Shown piece by piece: positions 33,435 through 41,900 of a DNA stretch of 64,000 nt (its first letter is position 1; the number at the start of each line of letters is the position of its first letter). The position numbers were made by a program, and so were the translations under genes. Below the pieces are notes generated by a model. The model had not been told where the DNA came from, ran no database searches, and worked only from the letters and a program-made list of their open reading frames with translations. Location: the NCBI GenBank assembly GCA_905210435.1, contig CAJLWO010000001.1, positions 90,253 through 154,252 on the forward strand, in the 5' to 3' direction. Source of the stretch: an uncultured Bacteroidales bacterium. Lineage in GTDB: Bacteria; Bacteroidota; Bacteroidia; Bacteroidales; Muribaculaceae.

Positions 33435-33468
33435 CAAATTTATCTTTTTAAACTACAACAGAGCCAAA
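33435..33468 (-). promoter_or_regulatory. Putative promoter of the SusCD operon
   Basis: On the minus strand TTTG (33468-33465), 22 bp and TAAATTTG (33442-33435) match the -33/-7 consensus with slightly long spacing. The first gene starts 155 bp downstream. The RAYT element lies upstream of it and leaves it intact. Confidence 0.55.
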
Positions 33469-33586
33469 CTCGCATTCCAAAAAATAGCACAATGGTAGCG
33501 TACCGCCCGACAGCCATAAAATCGCAATCCCCTGACACACATACATTGCACGATAACACCAAGTGACGGGCGTCCGTCAGGACGCC

Positions 33587-33629
33587 GATTATTAGTAACC
33601 CTGTACGCCGAAGCGCAGCGTAGGCGTGC
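33587..33629 (+). repeat. Left arm of perfect 43-bp inverted repeat around the RAYT gene
   Basis: Starts GATTATTAGTAACCCTGTAC and ends AGCGTAGGCGTGC. Its exact reverse complement is at 34255-34297. Internal CGCC..GGCG pairing with an unpaired GAAGCGCAGC-type middle resembles a REP hairpin with a bulge. Confidence 0.9.
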
Positions 33630-33725
33630 GGGGCATGAGCGAAGCAGACAAGGTGGCGTCCGGAGGACGCCGATTTACTCCGATGATTATTTGTTTTTTA
33701 CATTCATGACATATATCTTTGCCAT

Positions 33726-34193
33726 ATGAGCCACATTGCACTTACATACCATATTGTTATAGGCACTTACCATCGGGAATATGTAATATCCGAAGACCAT
33801 GAAAAAGAGCTGTATAAATATATCTTCGATTTCGCTGGCAAACGCGGTGTATTCATTCGCCGTATTGGCGGCATGCCCGACCACGTCCATATATTATGCG
33901 ATATTCCGGCAACAATTGCCGTAGCCGATTTCATAAAACTCGTAAAAAGCGAGAGTAGTAAATTCATGCGGGTGAATCCGCACTTCCCTCTTTGGAAAAA
34001 ATGGGCTCCGAAATATGGAGCATTCTCAGTGGATGCGTCATCACGGAAAGTCAGAAGAAGATATATTATGAGCCAAAAAGAGCATCACAAACGGATAAGT
34101 TTTAGAGAAGAATATCGAAATTTCTTACGTGAGGCCGGATTTCCGGATGGAACTCCCATTCTGGGCGATGAAGATGCAGATATGATGCAGTAA
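33726..34193 (+). CDS. REP-associated tyrosine transposase-like protein (Y1_Tnp, IS200/IS605-type)
   Basis: HUH single-strand transposase domain, 155 residues. The metal-binding HUH motif is His53-Val-His55 in GGMPDHVHILCDIP. The catalytic tyrosine is Tyr113 in RRRYIMSQKEHHKR, with Gln117 completing the YxxxQ motif. KWAPKYGAFSVD is the conserved W-x-x-x-Y-x-A-F region. No accessory TnpB gene is present. Flanking REP-like inverted repeats favour a RAYT over a plain IS200. All key residues are present, so it may be active or domesticated. Confidence 0.85.
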   Translation: MSHIALTYHIVIGTYHREYVISEDHEKELYKYIFDFAGKRGVFIRRIGGMPDHVHILCDIPATIAVADFIKLVKSESSKFMRVNPHFPLWKKWAPKYGAFSVDASSRKVRRRYIMSQKEHHKRISFREEYRNFLREAGFPDGTPILGDEDADMMQ

Positions 34194-34254
34194 GAAGCAT
34201 GATGTAAATCGGCGTCACTACGGACGCCTTCCCTTACCGTATAGTTTACGCCCT

Positions 34255-34297
34255 GCACGCCTACGCTGCGCTTCGGCGTACAGGGTTACTAATAATC
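34255..34297 (-). repeat. Right arm of perfect 43-bp inverted repeat around the RAYT gene
   Basis: Exact reverse complement of 33587-33629. The next 25 bp (34298-34322) contain the hairpin AGCGTCTTAACAGACGCT, mirrored by the hairpin at 33570-33586 outside the left arm. Confidence 0.9.
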
Positions 34298-34463
34298 AGC
34301 GTCTTAACAGACGCTCGCCTGCTTGCGGGACTCGATTGATTATATTAGACCAAAATTGGAATTTTATTGTTAAATCAATTAAAAACCTTCTATTTGGATG
34401 TAATATAATTTATAAATCCACTGACACACACATATTGCACGATAATCGACAATAGCATAGAAT

Positions 34464-34543
34464 GGAACGGGGGCATCTCGCCCCCGTGGTATCCTTTCCC
34501 TGATTTCAAGAAATTACCACGGGGGCGAGACGCCCCCGCCCCT
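34464..34543. repeat. GC-rich paired dyad, copy B3
   Basis: Hairpins CGGGGGCATCTCGCCCCCG and CGGGGGCGAGACGCCCCCG face each other across an AT-richer link (GGTATCC...AAATTACC). It lies 25 bp past the stop of GH92 copy 2, in the position of a 3' transcript-end structure. Confidence 0.75.
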
Positions 34544-34568
34544 TCTATCTTCTTCTATCTTCTCTGCG

Positions 34569-36788
34569 TCAGCGGCCCATGTGGAACACTATTTCGCGGG
34601 CTCCGGTTAGGTCGTCCCAGGTGAGGAAGTTGCCGGTGTGGGGTACGCCGTCGATTTCCATTCGGTCGATGTATTTGTTTTCTTCCGACAGGCCTTCGGC
34701 GCGTATTGTCAGGTTGTGGCCGTCGGCTCCCACCTTCACGTTTATTTCGGGATATTGGGGCGCGCCGATGGCGAATATATTCGAGCCGGGGGTCACGGGA
34801 TAGAATCCCATTACGGAAAAGATGTACCATGCCGACATCTGGCCGCAGTCATCGTTGCCGTTGACCACGGGCGAATTGGGATAGTTGACGCGGGTGTGCT
34901 CGCGCACCAGTTCCTGCGTCTTGCGGGGCTGTCCGCACCAGTCGTAGAGGTAGATGTAGTGGTGGCCGGGTTCGTTGTCATGGCGATAGTGTCCCTCGCT
35001 GAAGTTGCGGTCGAGCTTGGCGGCGAAAGCCTCGTCGCCCCCCATCATCTCAATCATGCCGGGTATATCCTGGAGCACGCAGAAGAGGTAGGTCCACTTG
35101 GAGCCTTCGGTGAGTCCGGTGCGGTTATGGTCGTCGAGGTCGATCCATTCGCCCGAGTATTTGCGGGGGAGCATGAATCCTTTATCCTTATTGTAAATGT
35201 TACGGTAATACTGCGTCATGGGCATCAGCCGCTCATAATCTTCGGTGTGACCGAGCGCACGGGCCATCTGCGCCACGCACCAGTCGTCGTAGGCATGCTC
35301 GAGCGTGCGCGACACCGACTCGGCGGTACGGTCGTCGGGAATGTAACCGAGCGAATGCGCCCACGATGCTCCGGCGCGAGCCTCGTAGGCCGTCCAGCGG
35401 TCGCGGTCGCCGTAGCGGCGCTGCGTGTCGCAGTCGGGGGGAGTCATCGAGTTCTTGCGCATCGCCTCGTATGCGAGGTCGGCGTCGAAATTGCGTATTC
35501 CCTTCATGTAGGCGTCGGCGATGACGGCATCGGCATGCGTGCCTATCATGATGTTGGTATAACCGGGATTGGGCCACATCGGGAGCCATCCCCCCTCTTT
35601 GTACATCTGCAGGAGCGACGTTATCCAGTCGCCGGTAAGCTCCGGCTCGATAATGGTCATGAGGGGATGATATGCGCGGAAGGTGTCCCACAGCGAATAG
35701 TCGTTGTAGCTGATGCCCTCGTGCACCTTGTCGTCAAAAGCGCTGTAATAGCGTCCGTATTCCGAAAACTCGCGGGGGAAAAGGTAGCAGTGGTACATGG
35801 CGGTGTAGAACACCGACTTCGTATCGTCATCTATCCCTTTCGGCTCGATTTTGGCAAGTTTTTCCTCCCATGCGGCGCGGGTGGCGGCAGCGACGGCGTC
35901 AAAAGGCTTGTCGGCCAGCTCGCGCGCCATATTGTCGCGTGCCTGTTCGATACTGATGAACGACGTTCCTACGCGTGCCTCCACAGCGTTCTTACGGTTG
36001 TCAAACTCGACGTAAGCGCCCGAGCGGGTGCCGTATCGCTCCGTCGAGCCGGGGGTCACTACATCTTTGTCCCATGTACCCCACGCTTTTATGGGACGGT
36101 TGAACTTGATTACGAAGTAACCGTTGAAACCTGGCAGCTCGGGACTGATCTGTGCCGACTGACGGTCGGGGTTATAACCCGTGATTTCATTGTTGACGGT
36201 GTCGATATGCACATATCCGCGCAACTTCTCAATGCGTGGAGCATAGTCGTTGGCCCAGTCGCCGAGGTCGGGATTGAGATTTATACTCTGCACGATGACG
36301 CGCTGGCGCTCCTTCTTTGGATAGGTGAAGCGCATTATGCCGGCTCGGCTTGCGGCGGTCATCTCCCCCTTGATGCTTTTGCCGTCGGGGGTCAGCATCT
36401 TCACGCTGTAACGGTAGGGAGTAGCAGTCTCGTCGGCATGGTCGAAGCGGAGACCGCGTGTTTCGGGGAGCACGCTGACCGTATCCGAAATCTGCGGCAT
36501 GAGCGACACGTAGCCGTAGTCGCCCATCCACACCGTAGGCTGGTGCGATGCCAAAAAGCCGATAATCTCCTTATCTTCATATACGTAGGCCATCGAGCCC
36601 ATCTTATTCTGACGGGTCTGCGGGAGGAAATTTGTCATCATGAAAGGTTTTCCGACAAATGGAGCCGTGCCCCCCTCCCCTTCCCACGCCGTGCCGACAA
36701 GCGGGTTGACATAGTCGACGGCGCTCTTTTTGGCCGCTCCCGCCACGAGGGCGGTAGCGAGAAGCATTGCGGTGAGTATCTTTTTCAT
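34569..36788 (-). CDS. Glycoside hydrolase family 92 alpha-mannosidase (copy 2)
   Basis: Second GH92 exo-alpha-mannosidase, 739 residues with signal peptide MKKILTAMLLATALVAGAAK. VDYVNPLVGTAWEGEGGTAP opens the N-terminal domain. DYSLWDTFRAYHPL lies in the barrel. The Glu of NEPGHHYIYLYDW and the acidic pair in VNGNDDCGQMSAWYIF are the catalytic set, followed by SVMGFYPVTPGSN. It differs from copy 1 in having GHHYIY and GNDDCGQMSAW, the more canonical GH92 forms. The two copies probably take different mannosidic linkages. It follows the GH2 gene by 5 bp, so the pair is one operon. Confidence 0.94.
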   Translation of the reverse strand: MKKILTAMLLATALVAGAAKKSAVDYVNPLVGTAWEGEGGTAPFVGKPFMMTNFLPQTRQNKMGSMAYVYEDKEIIGFLASHQPTVWMGDYGYVSLMPQISDTVSVLPETRGLRFDHADETATPYRYSVKMLTPDGKSIKGEMTAASRAGIMRFTYPKKERQRVIVQSINLNPDLGDWANDYAPRIEKLRGYVHIDTVNNEITGYNPDRQSAQISPELPGFNGYFVIKFNRPIKAWGTWDKDVVTPGSTERYGTRSGAYVEFDNRKNAVEARVGTSFISIEQARDNMARELADKPFDAVAAATRAAWEEKLAKIEPKGIDDDTKSVFYTAMYHCYLFPREFSEYGRYYSAFDDKVHEGISYNDYSLWDTFRAYHPLMTIIEPELTGDWITSLLQMYKEGGWLPMWPNPGYTNIMIGTHADAVIADAYMKGIRNFDADLAYEAMRKNSMTPPDCDTQRRYGDRDRWTAYEARAGASWAHSLGYIPDDRTAESVSRTLEHAYDDWCVAQMARALGHTEDYERLMPMTQYYRNIYNKDKGFMLPRKYSGEWIDLDDHNRTGLTEGSKWTYLFCVLQDIPGMIEMMGGDEAFAAKLDRNFSEGHYRHDNEPGHHYIYLYDWCGQPRKTQELVREHTRVNYPNSPVVNGNDDCGQMSAWYIFSVMGFYPVTPGSNIFAIGAPQYPEINVKVGADGHNLTIRAEGLSEENKYIDRMEIDGVPHTGNFLTWDDLTGAREIVFHMGR

Positions 36789-36793
36789 TTATA

Positions 36794-38791
36794 TCATTTC
36801 TTGTAGGTTATTACACAATTGTCATAAATAGTCCTGCCGTCGCGCAAGGCGTGCGCCGTAAAGCGGTTGTCGCCCTCTTTCCACGGGATGTTATCCCATG
36901 TGTAGACATGCGCCTGCGGATTGCCGTCGGGGTAATAGCGCACTCCGTCGTGAATGAGGTAGACGCCGTCGCAGTTGGTGTAGACCTTGACCTGACGCGC
37001 CTCTTCGCCGCGCGGACTGAAACGTTTGCCGGCTATGTGCACCATCGGCTCCGGATTCCAGTTGGCCTTGTAGAAAAAGAATGCATCCTTGGGCGTGGAG
37101 CGGTCGTATGTGACGAGTCCCTTGTCGTTCATGCCGTGGGTGTCGCCTTCGGTGCGGCCTGCGCTCGCGAAGTCAAACATGTTCCATACGAATGTGCCCC
37201 ACACGAAATCGCGCTTGTCAATCTCGCGGTAGTTGATTTCGTGCACCGTGGCCTGCCACTCCTCAGGGTGGTATTCGCCACCCGGCTCGGGATGCTCCGT
37301 GAGCACGCCGTGATGCCTGACGCTCGCGCCCGCGCCGTATTCGCTGATGGCAAGCGGCTGCTTGTCGGGACGGTGCTTCCAGTCGATGGCGTACTGCATC
37401 GTGGCGGGGTCGGCCCAGTACCAGCCGGGGTACGTATTGTAGGCCATGATGTCGGGAATATCGTTGAGCGGCGAGTTATCATTGTTGGAAGCGCCGGTGG
37501 TGTAACGGTGCGGGTCTTCGCGGTGGGCGATGTCGTTGAGCTCGGTCACTATCTTCTCGGCACCGTCGCCGCCAAGCTCGTTGAACAGGCTCCAGCAGAA
37601 TATCGACGGGTGATTGTAATTCTGGCGTATCAGCTCGATAAGCTGGCTCCGCGTGCTCGCGGCAAACTCCTCCGTATCGGGAGCCTGCTCCACAAAAGGA
37701 ATCTCAGCCCATACGAGCATACCCTCCCTGTCGCAAAGGTCGTAGAAATACTGCGCGTGCGGATAGTGGGCGAGACGGATGCCGTTGGCGCCTATCTCCT
37801 TGATAAGCTCCATATCCTCGCGGTGGTCGGCCTCGGAGATGGCCCACCCTTTGCCGGGGCGGTCCTGATGGCGGTTGACTCCGCGTATGTTGTTGGGACG
37901 ACCGTTGAGACTCAGGCCTTTTTCACGGTCGACCGTGACGGTGCGGAAGCCCACTGTCTCCTCCACGCGGTCTTGTATAGTACCTTCTTCATTAAGAATA
38001 CTCACCGAAAGATTGTATAGCGCCGGCGCTTCCCGTCCGTTCCACAGCGACGGCTGCGACACCTCCAACGTATCGACAAACGCCTTGAATCCATTGTGTT
38101 CAATAATATGGGCCGATTGGGAAAACGTCGCCGTCCCTCCGCGGCCGAGACTCACATACAAATTCATGCCGGCCAGTTCTTTATCCGTATATCCGTCGAC
38201 GAGCACCTTTACCGCGGCGCGCGCACTTTTTTCATCGGCTTCAAGCTGCTCGAAATAGACTCCCGACGACGCATAGTCAAGCGGCGTGATGTTGACTTTC
38301 GGCAGTACCAACAGGCTGACGGGACGGTAAATGCCTCCGAACATGGTGAAATCGGCATTGATGGGAGCAAGCGTCATGTCCTTGCGGTTGTCGACCGTCA
38401 CCTCCATGACATTTCCCTCGGGACGGAGTAGGTCGGTCAGTTCGTAGCAGAAAGCGGTAAACCCGCCTTTATGGTGTCCCAACGCCACGCCGTTGAGCTT
38501 TACCCCGGCCTGAAACCCGACCGCCTCGAAACGGACAAACACGCGTTCGCCCTTCGCCGTCGACGGCGCGTCAAATGTTTTTGTATACACTGCCTCTCCG
38601 CGGTAATAGTCGGGGCGCGTGCCATCGTCAGCATTGTAGCAGTGAGGCAACGTCACCTCCGACACTTCATCCGGAGCGGAGACTTTGTAAAAAGACCAGC
38701 CGTCGTTGAACGGAAGCGCACGCCGTCCGGCCGACGCCAAAGCCGGCAACTGCGACAATACGAGTGCTAATACAAGCAGAATTTTTTTCAT
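36794..38791 (-). CDS. Glycoside hydrolase family 2 enzyme (beta-galactosidase type)
   Basis: Compact GH2 enzyme, 665 residues. I use ATG 38791 (MKKILLVLALVLSQLPALAS). Sugar-binding domain about 25-190, Ig-like 195-300, TIM barrel 305-590. The acid/base is Glu405 in CWSLFNELGGDG after NHPSIF, and the nucleophile is Glu484 in LAISEYGAGASVRHHG. The RHHG after the nucleophile is frequent in Bacteroidetes beta-galactosidases. It is the first gene of a pair with GH92 copy 2 and is divergent from the HTCS gene across a 201-bp AT-rich region, so HTCS control is likely. Confidence 0.9.
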   Translation of the reverse strand: MKKILLVLALVLSQLPALASAGRRALPFNDGWSFYKVSAPDEVSEVTLPHCYNADDGTRPDYYRGEAVYTKTFDAPSTAKGERVFVRFEAVGFQAGVKLNGVALGHHKGGFTAFCYELTDLLRPEGNVMEVTVDNRKDMTLAPINADFTMFGGIYRPVSLLVLPKVNITPLDYASSGVYFEQLEADEKSARAAVKVLVDGYTDKELAGMNLYVSLGRGGTATFSQSAHIIEHNGFKAFVDTLEVSQPSLWNGREAPALYNLSVSILNEEGTIQDRVEETVGFRTVTVDREKGLSLNGRPNNIRGVNRHQDRPGKGWAISEADHREDMELIKEIGANGIRLAHYPHAQYFYDLCDREGMLVWAEIPFVEQAPDTEEFAASTRSQLIELIRQNYNHPSIFCWSLFNELGGDGAEKIVTELNDIAHREDPHRYTTGASNNDNSPLNDIPDIMAYNTYPGWYWADPATMQYAIDWKHRPDKQPLAISEYGAGASVRHHGVLTEHPEPGGEYHPEEWQATVHEINYREIDKRDFVWGTFVWNMFDFASAGRTEGDTHGMNDKGLVTYDRSTPKDAFFFYKANWNPEPMVHIAGKRFSPRGEEARQVKVYTNCDGVYLIHDGVRYYPDGNPQAHVYTWDNIPWKEGDNRFTAHALRDGRTIYDNCVITYKK

Positions 38792-38966
38792 GGCTTTCAA
38801 ATTTAAATATATTTTTCGCAAAATTCGTAATTATTACATTAAATTTTGGACACGGCACGCCTAATAAATATAATATTTAGCTTAATTTTATAGCGTGCAA
38901 ACACCGTCTGAGGCTCCTTTCTACTATTTTTACATTTTTTGAGCCGATTAAAATAACAGTCATTAT

Positions 38967-38974
38967 TAATTTTG
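38967..38974 (+). promoter_or_regulatory. Possible -7 box of the HTCS gene
   Basis: TAATTTTG matches TAnnTTTG, 18 bp upstream of the HTCS ATG. TTTG-like sequence at about 38938-38941 is 25 bp away, longer than usual, so this is tentative. The AT-rich 38792-38992 interval must also hold the divergent promoter of the GH2/GH92 pair. Confidence 0.35.
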
Positions 38975-38992
38975 AGCATTCCTTAAAATCGC

Positions 38993-41900
38993 ATGAAAAA
39001 GTATTTGCTGACCATACTGTTATGCCTGTCTGTGCTGCCCCTGGCCGCGCAGGCTCCGTCGCATCATTTCTATTTCAGAAACATCAACAAGGAGAACGGA
39101 TTGTCGCAGACCGACATCAAGGCCATAGCACAGACTCCCGACGGCTTCATGTGGTTCGGCACGCGCAACAAGCTCAACCGCTACGACGGCCGCAACATCA
39201 GGGTGTTTGACTGCCACGACCGCGACAAGAACATACGCAACAACAATATCAGCGCCCTCCACACCAAGGAGGACAACACCCTCTACGTAGGCACCGACAT
39301 CGGCGTATTCATCCTCAACCCGCGTTTCGAGCGCTTCACCTACATCGACAAGGCGGCCGACGACGGCGTAAAGATGACCAACTGGGTCTCCGACATAAAG
39401 GCCGACAACGAGGGCAACACCTGGATTGTGCTGCCCAACCAGGGCGTATTCAGGCTCGCCCCCGACGGCAGCATCAGGCACTATATCTTCGGCTCGGCCG
39501 ACGAGCCCGACAACGGCAGCGCAGAAAGCATCTGTATCGACAAGAGCGACAAGATATGGATAGGCACCAACGGCAACGGCATATACCGCTACGACAGCAA
39601 TACCGACAGCTTCGAGCAGTATCTGGGCGACAGCGACGGAAATACTCTCAAGGGCGACAATATATATTGTATGGCCGACATTGACAACGATATTGTCATA
39701 GGCAGCCACACCGGCAAACTGCGCCGCTTCAACAAACGGCGCAATTCGGTCACCGACTTCGACACGCCGCAGATTCACAATAAAATAATCCGCGACGTCA
39801 AGGTTTTCGACGACAAAATATGGGTCGGGACTCAGGTGGGTGTGTTCATCATCGACTCCGGTTCGGGTGCCGTCGACCACATAGCTTACGACCCGATGAA
39901 CAGCGCCACCCTTTCCGACAACCAGATAGGCAAGATATTCCGTGACCGAGAGAAAGGTATATGGATAGGCACCAACCTCGGCGGCATAAACTACATCTCG
40001 CCGTTCCACAGCAATTTTCTGCGCTATGTGCCGCTCTCCGGCAACTCCATTGCCAGCAAACGCGTACGCGACATAGCAGAATCACCCGACGGACTGATAT
40101 GGCTTGCCACTGAAGATGCGGGCGTCAGCATCTTCGACCCCTCGACCGGACTTTTCGACAACAACAGCCTGACCGGGGGCCGTCTGCAGCTGCACGACAA
40201 CAAGACCCTCACCCTGCTCGGACGCGACAACGAAATGTGGGTGGGTTATTTCAAGAACGGTGTCGACATCATCGACTACGCCACCCGACGCGTGCGCCAC
40301 TACTCCGCCGCCGACCTCGGCATCAACGAGGAGAGCATATATGCGTTGTGCGAGGACAGCGACGATAACGTGTGGCTCGGCAACGGCTGGAGCATCTACA
40401 ACACCTCGGGCAACACCATGCCGATGACACTCATTCCCGAGTTCGGCCTCAACTACAACTTCGACATAATGGAGGACTCCAACCGCGATATATGGGTGAT
40501 AACGATGGGCAACGGCGTATACCGCTACACTCCGTCGACCAAGGAGATACACCACTATACCCACGACGAGAACGACCCGACGACACTCAGCTCCAACTCA
40601 GTGAGCAATGTCATCGAGACTTCGCGCGGACAGCTGTGGTTCTCGACCGACCGCGGCGGAATATGCACGTTCAACCCCAAGGACGGTACATTCACCACCT
40701 ACAGCCTGCAGCAGGGACTGCCCGACGACACCGCCTACAAGATGCTCGAGGACAAAAACGGCTGCCTGTGGTTCGGCACAAACAACGGCCTTGTACGCTT
40801 CAATCCCGCCGACGGCACAAATACCGTATACAATACGGGCAACGGTCTGCCGGCCAACCAGTTCAGCTACAAAGGTGCGCTCAAGGCATCCGACGGCCGT
40901 TTCTACTTCGGCTGCTCGGAGGGACTCGTATCGTTCGACCCCTGCAACATACGCACCAACGACGTGCCGCCGCCCGTCTATATCACCGGCCTTACCGTCA
41001 ACAACGAGGAAATATCGCCCAATACCCCCGGCTCGCCGCTCAAGGAGTCGGTAACCGGCACCGGACACATCACCCTCGACAACACGCAGAACATCATAGC
41101 GTTTGAATTTGCCGCACTGTCATATATCGACGCGGCGTCCAACATGTACGCCTACCGAATGGACAATGTCAACTCCGACTGGGTCTACACCACCAACAAC
41201 CGCTCTATGACCTACGCCAATCTCCCTCCGGGCGAATACACATTCCATGTGAAGGGCGCCAATGCCGACGGCGTATGGAGCGACGGCGAGCAGACTCTCT
41301 CCATCACCATCCTGCCGCCGTGGTATCTGAGCAACCTCGCCATAGCCATGTACATAATCCTCGGCGTGGCACTGCTGTTCCTGATATTCATGCTCTGGCG
41401 ACGGCGCATGCGCCACAAGGCCGCCGACAAGGAGCGCCAGTTCAACGACGAGAAGGAGAAGGAAATCTACCGCTCCAAGCTCGACCTGTACGTCAAGATT
41501 GCCCACGAAATCCGCACCCCCGTCACCCTCATCAACGGCCCGCTCGAGTCGCTGCTCGACATGAACATCTGCGACCCCGAGATTTCACGAAGCCTCATGA
41601 CGATGCAACGGAGCACCAACGAACTGATGTCAATCACCAATCAGCTGCTCGATTTCCGCAAAATCGACAAAAACCGCATGGAGCTTTCGCTCGGGCGCGT
41701 GGAAATCACGTCGGTGCTCAAAGAGAAAATCAGCGAATTCGAACCGCTACTCCGACACCGCGACATAACTGTCGATGCCACTCTCCCGCAGGAGGGATGC
41801 TGCGTTAATGGCGACCGCAACGGCATCATCAAAATTGTCAACAATCTGCTGTCAAACGCCGCGCGCTACTGCCAGCGGCATATTTCGGTCGACCTGCGCT

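Larger units (their letters stand above)
33563..34322 (+). mobile_element. RAYT-type element: IS200-like transposase within inverted REP-like arms
   Basis: A single transposase gene is framed by two structured arms. A perfect 43-bp inverted repeat occupies 33587-33629 and 34255-34297. A second, nearly perfect 24-25-bp inverted pair lies inside it (33655-33678 and 34204-34228). Four short hairpins of the type GGCGTCC..GGACGCC sit at the arm ends. This is the arrangement of REP-associated tyrosine transposases and their REP sequences. Its insertion separates the SusCD operon from the GH92/GH2 pair. Confidence 0.75.

Noticed and set aside
34638..36806. 722-codon open frame on the plus strand opposite GH92 copy 2
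   Set aside because: It runs antisense to a clear GH92 gene and its protein resembles no family. Long antisense frames are common here because of GC-rich codon use. The same holds for 21169-22842, 36851-38020, 43944-45389, 47136-48488 and 56592-57776.
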